From: JANRJY01 sp033763735
GTDB taxonomy: Bacteria; Bacteroidota; Bacteroidia; Cytophagales; UBA9547
Assembly: GCA_033763735.1 (NCBI GenBank)
Contig: JANRJY010000022.1
Span: 1-48,815, forward strand
Reading direction: 5' to 3'
Length of the DNA: 48,815 bases
Shown piece after piece: positions 35,276 through 44,156 of this stretch; the first letter of the stretch is position 1; each line of letters begins with the position of its first letter. Position numbers and translations under genes: made by a program. Below the pieces are notes generated by a model. It was given only the letters and a program-made list of their open reading frames with translations, did no database searches and was not told where the DNA came from.

Positions 35276-36958
35276 ATGAAGCATAAATTATTTGGGATTT
35301 TGCAGATTGTGTTATTATTCAATATACTACATATCGCGAAAAGCCAAAGTTCCATTTCCGGAATTACAATTACCAACCTCAATGCCACAGATATTTCCGT
35401 TTCATGGGATCCCTTAATTTATCCAGTTTCGATTATTGGTTATAATGTACAAGTTTATGGAATTGAAACATCTTTTGCTGATACAATATTTTACGATTTC
35501 GGGACAAAATATAATTACTTAACAATTACCGGATTAATGGCTAATACCAGTTATAATATTAGAATCGGAGGGGTAACGGTATCAGGATATTTATCGTCCA
35601 TTGTTCAAAGGGCTGAGGGTAGATACTTTTATAAGAACCTCTGGTATAAAAATGATATTGCAATTACAAATAGTAATTTCTCTACTTTGCCAATGATTGA
35701 TAGTATACGACCTACTGCACCAGGGAACTTTACAAACTATTCTATTATTAATAGTCAAACGATTAATCCTTACATGAGCAGTGTAGTAATTCAATTGGAT
35801 TATATAAAGTCCTTTGACAACTTTGGGGTTAAAGATTATATAGTTTATTTAAATGATGCAATCGAATTTGAAAATCCAAAAGTTGGTAACGGACAATTAA
35901 AAGATACAATTACATTATTTCAACCTATTGAAAGCACCCTTAAATTTAGCATGCATGCAAGAGATTTTAATAATAATGTTTCCACAATTTCAGCTCCAGT
36001 TTTTTCATATATACCTGATATTTATGCGCCTTACGTGTCTCATATTTTTGAACATTCATTTAATAAACGAGACACCAGTTTGGTAATAGGAATTAATAAT
36101 TTATTTGATGTATCCATGCCTATCACCTTTGATTTGTATGTTGAAAATACTTTGTATAAAAAATATATAATTGCCGACACTAGCTTTTCTAGTAATTTTT
36201 ATGGAGGATGTTGGAAATTAGATTATCCTGAAATGTACTACAAAACAATTTCAGGTGTAAACCTTAATCCAATATATGCCTGCGATTATTTATTCACAAT
36301 TAATGGATTAAATCCTAGAACTGAATATAATATTCAGTATAACGCCACTGATGCAAAAGGCAATTCAACAGGAATTAAAAGTGCACGATGGCCATTCAGG
36401 ACAGGTGGTGTAATTGATACTATAAAGCCTTCTCGTCCTTTAAACGTCATAATTTTAACAATTACTTCTGAAATGGCAATTGTTGCATGGGATCCTTCAA
36501 CAGATAATGTGCGTGTTAAAGAATATGAAATTGAAGTATTGGAAGATGGCACTTTTTTTACTATTTCAGGATTAAGTGCCACTATAACAGGTTTGACACC
36601 GGGAAATACTTACAATATTGACGTAAGAGCCATTGACTCAAATAAGAATAAATCTGATTTAGGGGTTGTTGCTGTAACTATTCCTTTTCCGGATAAGCCA
36701 ACACCTACGGTTACGGGTATACAAATGTCGAAAAATGAGAATTCGTTAATTTATCCCAATCCTGCAACGAATAAATTGAATATCAAAAATCATATCATAG
36801 GTGATAACCTCATCATTAAAAACATTTTTGGAGAAATAATATTAATTCAAATACTTAAAAGTGAATTTGAAGAAATTGATATTTCTAATATTCCCAAAGG
36901 GATTTATTTTATTCAATTGGGTAATAACAATACAATTAAAAAATTAGCGTTCAAGTAG
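35276..36958 (+). CDS. FN3-domain protein with T9SS sorting domain (copy A)
   Basis: A 560-residue secreted protein. The ATG at 35276 starts a signal peptide (MKHKLFGILQIVLLFNILHIAKSQ); an upstream in-frame Met at 35210 is unlikely. A first fibronectin-III domain (SISGITITNLNATDISVSW, about 25-115) is followed by FN3-like middle segments and a clear FN3 domain (MAIVAWDPSTDNVRVKEYEIEV, about 400-480). It ends in a type A T9SS sorting domain (YPNPATNKLNIKN ... IPKGIYFIQL). No catalytic domain is visible. It is about half identical to the protein at 39406. Its stop is 1 bp before a TonB gene. Confidence 0.85.
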   Translation: MKHKLFGILQIVLLFNILHIAKSQSSISGITITNLNATDISVSWDPLIYPVSIIGYNVQVYGIETSFADTIFYDFGTKYNYLTITGLMANTSYNIRIGGVTVSGYLSSIVQRAEGRYFYKNLWYKNDIAITNSNFSTLPMIDSIRPTAPGNFTNYSIINSQTINPYMSSVVIQLDYIKSFDNFGVKDYIVYLNDAIEFENPKVGNGQLKDTITLFQPIESTLKFSMHARDFNNNVSTISAPVFSYIPDIYAPYVSHIFEHSFNKRDTSLVIGINNLFDVSMPITFDLYVENTLYKKYIIADTSFSSNFYGGCWKLDYPEMYYKTISGVNLNPIYACDYLFTINGLNPRTEYNIQYNATDAKGNSTGIKSARWPFRTGGVIDTIKPSRPLNVIILTITSEMAIVAWDPSTDNVRVKEYEIEVLEDGTFFTISGLSATITGLTPGNTYNIDVRAIDSNKNKSDLGVVAVTIPFPDKPTPTVTGIQMSKNENSLIYPNPATNKLNIKNHIIGDNLIIKNIFGEIILIQILKSEFEEIDISNIPKGIYFIQLGNNNTIKKLAFK

Positions 36959-36959
36959 A

Positions 36960-37754
36960 ATGAAACTTCATTCAACGAATTGGATAGAAACTATTTTTCA
37001 AAATCGAAATAAGCAATATGGCGCGTACCAACTTCGAAAATTATACGATTCAAATACGAACAAAGGATTAATTATTGCCAATGCAATAGTAATAATTTGT
37101 TTGTTATTATTATTTTATAAGTATAATAACAATAATAATGAAATTCAAACAGAAGATAATTCATCTTCCTTAATATCTGAAAATTCATTTGAAAAAATAA
37201 ATGTAAGCGAACAAAAAGAAACAAACCTTCCACAAATAGAAACTAATAGCTTGTTTTCCGACATTTCATTTCAATTTTTAAATATCGAAATAGTAAAAGA
37301 AGTAAAGCCTAAACCTCTCCCCAAATTTGATGTAAAAGATGGTGTTTTGAAATATTCGTATGACCCCGACACTAAGGAAATATTTATTCCACAAAAGGCC
37401 GCAGGTTTTAAGGGTGGTTGGACAGAATTTAACAAACAAGTGACTCAAAATATTTCATTTAAGAACCTGTCTGGAGATAAATATCACTATGACAACGGAG
37501 ATGATGAAATAAATGGCGAAATTAATACCATGGTATTTATTTCTTGTGTAATAACCGCAACAGGTAAAATGGATAGTGTGGAAATATTTAAGGGTGCTTC
37601 AGATCCCAAATTCAATGATAGAATCATTGAGGCATTTAAGAAAACAGAAGGGTGGATTGCGGCAAATCATAAAGGCAAAAATGTAAATGAGCGCCTCATA
37701 ATTCCTTATCATTTTAATTATATGCAGCCGAGGATAAAGTTTTACAATCCATAA
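36960..37754 (+). CDS. TonB energy transducer
   Basis: A 264-residue TonB protein of the Bacteroidota type. The N-terminus has the characteristic cytoplasmic segment RNKQYGAYQLRKLYD before a single membrane helix (about 38-54). A charged periplasmic linker with KPKPLPKF follows. The C-terminal TonB domain (about 145-255) contains INTMVFISCVITATGKMDSVEI and ends with RLIIPYHF. TonB couples proton-motive force to outer-membrane transporters, but no SusC-like receptor is in the window. It begins 1 bp after the FN3 gene, so they are certainly one transcription unit. Confidence 0.85.
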   Translation: MKLHSTNWIETIFQNRNKQYGAYQLRKLYDSNTNKGLIIANAIVIICLLLLFYKYNNNNNEIQTEDNSSSLISENSFEKINVSEQKETNLPQIETNSLFSDISFQFLNIEIVKEVKPKPLPKFDVKDGVLKYSYDPDTKEIFIPQKAAGFKGGWTEFNKQVTQNISFKNLSGDKYHYDNGDDEINGEINTMVFISCVITATGKMDSVEIFKGASDPKFNDRIIEAFKKTEGWIAANHKGKNVNERLIIPYHFNYMQPRIKFYNP

Positions 37755-37772
37755 ATAAATTTCGATTATAAT

Positions 37773-37850
37773 ATTGTATAATAAGAATACAATAAGGATA
37801 ATATACAATTTAATTTCCAGCAAATAAAAAAATACTATTTATAATAGTAT
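37773..37850. repeat. Two small AT-rich hairpins after tonB
   Basis: Arms ATTGTAT/ATACAAT (37773-37793) and ATACTAT/ATAGTAT (37832-37850) lie in the 203-bp gap after tonB. They have no T-run typical of a strong terminator, but could form the transcript's 3' end. Confidence 0.35.
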
Positions 37851-37957
37851 CGCCAAGCTTTCTAAATTAGCATACTCATTTTTGAATTTCACTAGTGAAG
37901 AATTTGTTTATGTAGTGATTACTATACAAAATTTATTAAATTCAACTAAAACATAAT

Positions 37958-38443
37958 ATGGAGAATATATCAAAATACTTCATTGCCGAGAAATATGAGA
38001 GTCTATTATTTGTGATTGTTGGCTTGTCGGCTATTTCGGTAGCCATATATTTCATTGCAAAAGTGAAGCTCCCCTTTTACTCCGGAATGGCTTTTCCAAT
38101 GATAGTCATTGCCTTTATCCAAATTGTAGTTGGAAGTTCTGTGTATGTAAAAAGTTCGAAAGATATAGTAAGGGTAATTAATATGGTGTCAACAGATCTT
38201 TCCAAAGTACAGAAAGAAGAAATTCCACGTATGCAAACTGTGTTGAAAAACTTTATTTTGTACAAATGGATTGAGATAGTACTAATAGCAATTGGGATAG
38301 TATTGTTCATTTATTTCCCAAATGCAAGCCTGCTGAAAGGTGTTGGACTAGGTCTCTTTATTCAAGCTGGTTTTATGTTAATTCTTGATTTATTTGCCGA
38401 AAGTAGAGGAAAAACGTATTTGGAATACCTTCAAAATCTTTAA
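37958..38443 (+). CDS. Four-helix membrane protein of unknown function
   Basis: A 161-residue protein with four hydrophobic helices (about 15-36, 43-64, 104-121, 126-147). A cytoplasmic or periplasmic helical segment between helices two and three contains SSKDIVRVINMVSTDLSKVQKEEIPRM. I recognise no family. It lies between tonB and the dioxygenase pseudogene, with more than 200 bp on each side, and is probably transcribed alone. Confidence 0.6.
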   Translation: MENISKYFIAEKYESLLFVIVGLSAISVAIYFIAKVKLPFYSGMAFPMIVIAFIQIVVGSSVYVKSSKDIVRVINMVSTDLSKVQKEEIPRMQTVLKNFILYKWIEIVLIAIGIVLFIYFPNASLLKGVGLGLFIQAGFMLILDLFAESRGKTYLEYLQNL

Positions 38444-38570
38444 TATCAGGACTAAAATAGGCCTAAATTTCACAATTAACTTTTTTGTCACCATTCATGG
38501 ATGGGGACAATGTCAAATCTTCATTTAATTGTTTATCATGATAATATAAAATGACTATAATGTATATTTA

Positions 38571-38612
38571 TGTCAAAATAGTATCAGTATTGGGCAGAAT
38601 TAGAGTAGAATG
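38571..38612 (+). promoter_or_regulatory. Operator-like motif, copy 2 (upstream of dioxygenase pseudogene)
   Basis: The core AATAGTATCAGTATTGGGCA is identical to the copy at 41088. The TGTC that begins the motif lies 59 bp before the TA of a degenerate TACTTTG box at 38630-38636; the intact copy has 58 bp, so the promoter geometry is conserved. Confidence 0.65.
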
Positions 38613-38680
38613 CGAAAAAATTACTTGCGTACTTTGCATCAAGAAATAATAGTATTTTAGTATATAATTATATAAAAACG

Positions 38681-39191
38681 ATGCTTACCTCTGCTCAACT
38701 CCTCGAATATCAAGAACTTGGTTACACAATAAGTAAAAGCTTGTTTTCCAACGAAGAAACTGACCAACTCTATTCTTGTGCCGGTGCTGATAATTCTATG
38801 CAAACACATGGTATAGACCTTAATGACCAGTCTAGCAAAAAAAACAAGACTTACGCTGTGGTACACACCCACGGATGATATATATGTATTGACCACCAGA
38901 AGCAAGAGAATGGTAGGGGCAGTGGCACAATTACTTGGCGACTCGGCTCCTGTGTGTCACTTTCATACCAAGCTCATGCAAAAACAACCTAAAACGGGAG
39001 GAGCCTGGGAGTGGCATCAAGACTATGGATATTGGTACAAAAATGGTTTTTTGTATCCTGACCAAATGATTTCTGTAATGCTAGCACTGACAGAAGCGAC
39101 TATTGAAAATGGATGTTTGCAAGTTATCCCCGGAAGTCATAAAATGGGCAGGGTAGAGAGGGAGTTTTTGGAGTTGTGGACGCAAGTCTAA
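38681..39191 (+). pseudogene. Frameshifted, truncated phytanoyl-CoA dioxygenase-like gene
   Basis: Copy of the intact gene at 41198. The first part (38681-38838) matches it in frame. An A-run of eight instead of seven bases near 38837-38844 then shifts the frame, and the match resumes in another frame from about 38845 to 39161. The iron-binding HQD region is preserved, but homology stops after GRVE and the copy lacks the C-terminal roughly 110 residues with the second iron-binding histidine. The two blocks (61 of 62 and 77 of 77 bases) that are almost identical to copy 2 contrast with a diverged block between them. Even without the frameshift the enzyme would be incomplete. Confidence 0.85.
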
Positions 39192-39278
39192 AGATAAAGG
39201 TTAAATGTTGAATGATAAGTTGTTTTCATGAAAATATTTAATCATTTATTCATTTTCTCATTCGAAATTACTAATTAT

Positions 39279-39306
39279 TGTCAGAATAGTATCGGTATTG
39301 GGTAAT
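39279..39306 (+). promoter_or_regulatory. Operator-like motif, copy 3 (upstream of FN3 copy B)
   Basis: The core AATAGTATCGGTATTGGG differs from copies 2 and 4 at one base. A TAAATTTG box follows at 39330-39337, 51 bp after the TGTC start of the motif. The FN3 gene starts at 39406. Confidence 0.6.
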
Positions 39307-39405
39307 ATGGCATATTGAAAGCATTTACTTAAATTTGAACTTGCAATGTTAACTTTATGTTGTTTTGATTTGTGTTTTTTAAAGTCTGCTAAAAAATAAT
39401 CAGCC

Positions 39406-41046
39406 ATGAAAAAAATAATTATTCAACTATCATTTGTTTTAGCTTTTCATTTTTCGGCATTTTGTCAAAATTCTATCTCTGGAATAACGATAACCAATAT
39501 CATAGGAAATGTAATTCAAGTTTCATGGAATCCATTTATAGGGCCATTTTCTGCTACTGGATATAGTTTACTTGTGTATGGAAAAGAAAGTTCATATCCT
39601 GATACTTTGTATTATTATTTCCAAACCAACTCTACAAATCCGTTCACTATCACAGGATTAATGGCAAATAATTCTTATTTTCTAACCATGAAAGTATTAA
39701 CAGTATCTGGGATTAGTCCTTCTTCTTCTAAAGCAATAACTTGGAATAATAATCTAGATAATAGTTACAATGCAGTAGAATCAACAAAAACTACAATAAC
39801 TTTTACAACGCAATCGATATTTGACAATATTCCGCCATCCGCTCCTGGTAATTTTACGAATTATTCAATTTTCCCAGGTACAAATCCATTTTTGAGTATG
39901 GCCAGCATTCAATTGGATTTTATAAAATCAAATGATAATATTGGGGTGAAAGATTATATTGTATATCTAGATGGCCATCCTTCATTCATACAATATTTTA
40001 ATAAAAACAATGGTCAAGTTAGAGATACATTAAGATTAAATCAACCTATTGAAAGCACTGCTAGCTTTAGTATGAAGGCAAGGGATTTCAGCAATAATGT
40101 TTCCACATTGTCAGCACCGTTGGTATCATATATTCCGGATATTTACTCTCCTTCATTTTCTTACACAACTGTCCCTTTTTTGAGCGAAAGAGATACTTCA
40201 ATTGTTTTAAAATTCGTTCCTTTGGTCGATGTATCTCTTCCAATTACACTTGATATCTATACAAATGATCTATTATACAAATCCTTTCAAATTTCCGATA
40301 CAAGTTTTTCGCATTCTTTCAAGTGTTATAATGTCACTTTCAGTGATTATGTAATTTCCAATCCTACTGTATATAGTTGCGATTATTTGATTACAGTGAA
40401 TGGACTAAACCCTCAATCTGAATATAGATTTAAATTCCAAGCCACCGATGCTAAGGGGAATTCTTCTGGATTAAAAAGTATTAGTGGAATTTATTACACC
40501 ACCGGTATAAAAGATACAATAAAGCCTTCAGTGCCTCAAAATTTAAAAATTGTAACTATTACTTCCGATTTTGTATCAATAGCTTGGAATCCTTCATCTG
40601 ATAACATTCGTGTAAAAGGATATGAAATTGAAATATTAGAAACTGGTGATTTTTATACAGTTACCGGTCTAAGTTATACGATTTTAGGATTAATTAGTGG
40701 TAAAGAATACAATGCAAACGTTAGATCATTTGATTCAAATGGAAACAAATCAAACTTCGCAGCAATTGCTTTAATTATTCCTTTTAAAAATGTTATTAAT
40801 AATTCAAAATCCTTCGAATTAGTTGAAAATAAAAATAAAGTATATCCCAATCCGGCAAACAATATAATTACGCTTACAAATCACGCAATAGGGGATCATA
40901 TAACTGTTAAAAATGTCTTAGGAGATATCATTTTAACCAAATTACTGAATTCTGAAAGAGAAGAAATAGATATTTCTTTTATTCAAAGTGGCATTTATTT
41001 TATGGAATTCAATAATTTACATGTACATAAACTTATTAAACAATAA
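39406..41046 (+). CDS. FN3-domain protein with T9SS sorting domain (copy B)
   Basis: A 546-residue secreted paralogue of the protein at 35276, with the same layout. It has a signal peptide (MKKIIIQLSFVLAFHFSAFCQ) and a first FN3 domain from SISGITITNI. The middle FN3-like segments include PPSAPGNFTNYSI, and a third FN3 domain begins near FVSIAWNPSSDNIRVKGYEIEI. The T9SS sorting domain starts at VYPNPANNIITLTN and ends SGIYFMEF. No catalytic motif is visible; an adhesin or glycan-binding surface protein is likely. It lies between the two dioxygenase copies and has its own operator-like motif. Confidence 0.85.
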   Translation: MKKIIIQLSFVLAFHFSAFCQNSISGITITNIIGNVIQVSWNPFIGPFSATGYSLLVYGKESSYPDTLYYYFQTNSTNPFTITGLMANNSYFLTMKVLTVSGISPSSSKAITWNNNLDNSYNAVESTKTTITFTTQSIFDNIPPSAPGNFTNYSIFPGTNPFLSMASIQLDFIKSNDNIGVKDYIVYLDGHPSFIQYFNKNNGQVRDTLRLNQPIESTASFSMKARDFSNNVSTLSAPLVSYIPDIYSPSFSYTTVPFLSERDTSIVLKFVPLVDVSLPITLDIYTNDLLYKSFQISDTSFSHSFKCYNVTFSDYVISNPTVYSCDYLITVNGLNPQSEYRFKFQATDAKGNSSGLKSISGIYYTTGIKDTIKPSVPQNLKIVTITSDFVSIAWNPSSDNIRVKGYEIEILETGDFYTVTGLSYTILGLISGKEYNANVRSFDSNGNKSNFAAIALIIPFKNVINNSKSFELVENKNKVYPNPANNIITLTNHAIGDHITVKNVLGDIILTKLLNSEREEIDISFIQSGIYFMEFNNLHVHKLIKQ

Positions 41047-41087
41047 TATTAAAAATCGCCATTTATTACCTTTAGATCCAAATATTT

Positions 41088-41127
41088 TGTCAGAATAGTA
41101 TCAGTATTGGGCAGAATAATGGTAGAA
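41088..41127 (+). promoter_or_regulatory. Operator-like motif, copy 4 (upstream of intact dioxygenase)
   Basis: It matches copy 2 at 29 of 30 positions in TGTC...GGGCAGAAT. It ends about 20 bp before a TACCTTTG box (41146-41153), just upstream of where RNA polymerase would bind, as expected for an AraC-type activator. Confidence 0.65.
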
Positions 41128-41145
41128 GTCCATTGAATATACACA

Positions 41146-41153
41146 TACCTTTG
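41146..41153 (+). promoter_or_regulatory. Candidate -7 box for the dioxygenase-GH36 operon
   Basis: TACCTTTG fits TAnnTTTG, 44 bp before the ATG at 41198. No good -33 TTTG is present at the right distance, consistent with a promoter that needs an activator. Confidence 0.5.
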
Positions 41154-41197
41154 CATGGTAATTTTATAATTATTCAAACAAAAAATAATAAAAAACC

Positions 41198-42016
41198 ATG
41201 TTAACTGCTGCACAACTCCGTGAATATCAAGAATCAGGATATACCATAAGTAGAAATTTATTCTCCAAAGAAGAAACAGATCAATTGTATGCCAGTGCCA
41301 TCGCTGATAATTCTATGCAGACACATGGCATAGACCTTAATGATCAGTCTGGCAAAAAAACCAGGCTTACACTATGGTACACACCCACGGATGATATATA
41401 TGGATTGACCACCAGAAGCAAGAGAATGGTAGGGGCCGTGGCACAGCTGCTTGGCAATAGCGCACCGGTATGTCATTTTCACACCAAACTCATGCAAAAG
41501 CAACCCAAGACTGGTGGGGCATGGGAATGGCATCAAGATTATGGATATTGGTATAAAAATGGATTTTTATATCCGGATCAAATGATATCGGTGATGGTAG
41601 CACTGACAGAAGCGACTATTGAAAATGGATGTTTGCAAGTTATCCCCGGAAGTCATAAAATGGGCAGGGTAGAGCATGGATTTTCAGGCGAGCAAGTAGG
41701 AGCCGACCAAAAATTTGTAGATGAGTCGCTTAAAAACTCTAAGTTAGTGTATGTGGAATTGAAGCCGGGAGACACCTTGTTTTTCCACCCCAATTTATTG
41801 CATCGCTCTGAAGCCAATTTGTCGGACCACCCACGTTGGTCTTTGATTTCGGCATTTAATCTGCAAACGAATAAGCCCTTTAATGAGCCACATACCTCAA
41901 GTTATACACCTATCAAAGAGGTGGATGATAGTGCGGTATTGAATTGGAGAAAATACGCCAATGATCTTCAGAAAAAAGATTTCTTGGTGAAAGATGAAGA
42001 TTTAGCGTTGAAGTAA
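41198..42016 (+). CDS. Phytanoyl-CoA dioxygenase (PhyH)-like Fe(II)/2-oxoglutarate oxygenase
   Basis: A 272-residue member of the PhyH superfamily. The iron-binding HxD is in WEWHQDYG (His112, Asp114) and the distal histidine in LLHRSEANLS (His202), where Ser/Asn spacing matches the PhyH pattern. There is no signal peptide, so it is cytoplasmic. The substrate is unknown; many bacterial relatives hydroxylate small molecules or lipids rather than phytanoyl-CoA. It ends 23 bp before the GH36 gene and is preceded by operator copy 4, so both are probably co-induced. A broken copy lies at 38681. Confidence 0.85.
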   Translation: MLTAAQLREYQESGYTISRNLFSKEETDQLYASAIADNSMQTHGIDLNDQSGKKTRLTLWYTPTDDIYGLTTRSKRMVGAVAQLLGNSAPVCHFHTKLMQKQPKTGGAWEWHQDYGYWYKNGFLYPDQMISVMVALTEATIENGCLQVIPGSHKMGRVEHGFSGEQVGADQKFVDESLKNSKLVYVELKPGDTLFFHPNLLHRSEANLSDHPRWSLISAFNLQTNKPFNEPHTSSYTPIKEVDDSAVLNWRKYANDLQKKDFLVKDEDLALK

Positions 42017-42039
42017 TATTGATTGTAATTCCATAAAGC

Positions 42040-44151
42040 ATGAAGCAACTGGTTCTTTACATAGGTATTTGCCAATTAGCAATAGCCCAAAACATAGAAA
42101 TCAAAAACGATAAAATTTATCGCGTTGTGGTTATTTCACATGATAGTATAAAATCCACCACTCTTTCAGTGACTGGATTGAGCCATAATGTATTGAAAAT
42201 TAATTCTAAGGAATTTTCTTTTTTATGGAATGACAAACCAATAACGGGGGCAACGGGTTGGAAACTTATTTCTCAAAATACCATAGATAAGGGTGACAAA
42301 GGGAAAGAGCTTACGCTCAAATTGGCATCAACCAAAGAGAGACTAGAAGTGGAACTTACCTATGCGTTGTATCCGAATTTTCCAGTGATTCGCAAATGGA
42401 TATCTGTTAAAAATACAGGGACTGCTGATGCCAAACTGGAGTCTTTAAATGTCGAAGACTTAGAAACCGAATTTTGGAGTACGCATTCGCTTGTGTACCG
42501 AAATTATGCTCGATACAAGCAATTGGGCACTTTTGTTGGCGATTGGGACGATGCCGTGGTGGTCATTCAACGATTGGACAAAAAAGTATCCATGGCAATA
42601 GGCAATGAAAGCCCGGGAGTTTTGAAACGGACGGCTTTTAATACGCATGAGAATAATATAGAAGCGGGCTTAACGCATACTTCACAAGATTTTCCATTTC
42701 GTAAGTGGATTAAGGCCGGACAGACCTGGAAAAGTCCAGCGGTATTTATGGCGCTTACACTAGGGTCAAACCATGGAGAAGATATATTAAACAATGAGGT
42801 GAACGATTTTGCACACAAACATTTGGCTATCAAGATTTATGAGACTCCAAACAAGCCTGTCTTCGTGTATAATACATGGTATCCATTTCGCACATTTGTA
42901 AACGATACCTTAATCAGAAGCGTAGCCAAAGCAGCTTCTGAGTGTGGAGTGCAGGAGTTTGTCATTGACGATGGTTGGCAGATTAATGAGGGAAATAATT
43001 TTGTAGAAAAAGCTTGGGGAGCAAGTTATGGCGACTGGCTCGTTCATCCTCGCAAATTTAAAGGAGGACTAAAACCCACTTTTGACTATATCAAATCACT
43101 CGGCATGCGTCCCGGACTTTGGATAAGCATAGGCTCAGTATTGGAAGAATCAAAGGCTTACAAAACGCATCCAGAATGGGTGGTGAAAAACTATAAAGGC
43201 CAAAACGGTAACCTACACTTTGTATCCGATAGTAGCGATTTTTATACCACCTGTTTTGGTACGGATTGGGATGTGTATATCAAAGACAAAATACTGGGGT
43301 TGGTTAAAGATTACGGCCTAGCTTATACCAAGTTGGATTTATCTATTGTAACCAGTGCCTATGTAAACGATACGAGAATAAGCGGTTGTTATTCTACCGA
43401 GCATCCGTATCACAAAGACCATCAAGAATCGTTTTGGGTGATTTATGAAAAGACATTCAAGCTTTTTGATGATTTGCACCGTGAGGCACCGGATTTATTT
43501 ATTGATTGCACCTTTGAAACAGCCGGGAAAATGCACCTGATGGATTATGCCATAGCGCAACATGCCGATGGCAACTGGCTAAGCAACTTTGAAGAGGCAT
43601 CTCCTACTGGTCCATTACGAGTGCGACAAATGGCCTGGTGGCGTTCTCCTGCTATGCCAGCCTCATCGTTGGTCATAGGCAATCAACAAATGGAAGACCC
43701 TGATCAGGATTTAGTCTTTAAATCTTTGATTGGCACGTTTCCGATATTGCTGGGTGACCCTCGCAAACTCACAGCTTCTCAAAAAGAAACTTATAAAACA
43801 TGGTCGCTTACTTTGCAGAGGCTCCAAAAGGCACATAATTATATGAACTATCGACAAGATTTGGCTGGATTTGGAGAGCCGCAGGAGGGTGCTTGGGATG
43901 GATTGCAACGTATAAATACTGACACCAAATCAGGCGGTATAGTGGGTGTGTTTAGGCAAGGGGCGAAAGAAAGCAAAAGACAAGTGTATGTTTCAGGATT
44001 AGAACTTTACAAATCGTATGTAGTTAAAATTGCTCCAAATGGGGAAACAGTAGGTAATTTTAATGGGATTCAGCTTTCAACTACGGGATTTGAGGTAGAT
44101 ATGAAAAAAGAATATGATGGAAAGATATTTGAAATATCCAGTGAAAAATAA
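42040..44151 (+). CDS. GH36-type alpha-galactosidase
   Basis: A 703-residue glycoside hydrolase. A short signal peptide (MKQLVLYIGICQLAIAQ) is followed by an N-terminal beta-sandwich (about 20-265). The (beta/alpha)8 barrel has VFVYNTWYPF, FVIDDGW (Asp310-Asp311), GMRPGLWISI, and AYTKLDLS with Asp433 as probable nucleophile. HADGNWLS (Asp510) is the likely acid/base. A C-terminal beta domain follows. It hydrolyses alpha-galactosides, or possibly alpha-N-acetylgalactosaminides. It is located 23 bp after the PhyH-like gene in one operon and converges on the PQQ-type dehydrogenase gene, with 5 bp between stops. Confidence 0.85.
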   Translation: MKQLVLYIGICQLAIAQNIEIKNDKIYRVVVISHDSIKSTTLSVTGLSHNVLKINSKEFSFLWNDKPITGATGWKLISQNTIDKGDKGKELTLKLASTKERLEVELTYALYPNFPVIRKWISVKNTGTADAKLESLNVEDLETEFWSTHSLVYRNYARYKQLGTFVGDWDDAVVVIQRLDKKVSMAIGNESPGVLKRTAFNTHENNIEAGLTHTSQDFPFRKWIKAGQTWKSPAVFMALTLGSNHGEDILNNEVNDFAHKHLAIKIYETPNKPVFVYNTWYPFRTFVNDTLIRSVAKAASECGVQEFVIDDGWQINEGNNFVEKAWGASYGDWLVHPRKFKGGLKPTFDYIKSLGMRPGLWISIGSVLEESKAYKTHPEWVVKNYKGQNGNLHFVSDSSDFYTTCFGTDWDVYIKDKILGLVKDYGLAYTKLDLSIVTSAYVNDTRISGCYSTEHPYHKDHQESFWVIYEKTFKLFDDLHREAPDLFIDCTFETAGKMHLMDYAIAQHADGNWLSNFEEASPTGPLRVRQMAWWRSPAMPASSLVIGNQQMEDPDQDLVFKSLIGTFPILLGDPRKLTASQKETYKTWSLTLQRLQKAHNYMNYRQDLAGFGEPQEGAWDGLQRINTDTKSGGIVGVFRQGAKESKRQVYVSGLELYKSYVVKIAPNGETVGNFNGIQLSTTGFEVDMKKEYDGKIFEISSEK

Positions 44152-44156
44152 TTCAC

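Noticed and set aside
38823..39191. Separate 122-residue dioxygenase-like gene
   Set aside because: It is the shifted-frame remainder of the pseudogene from 38681, not an independent gene; the Met lies inside the matching region.
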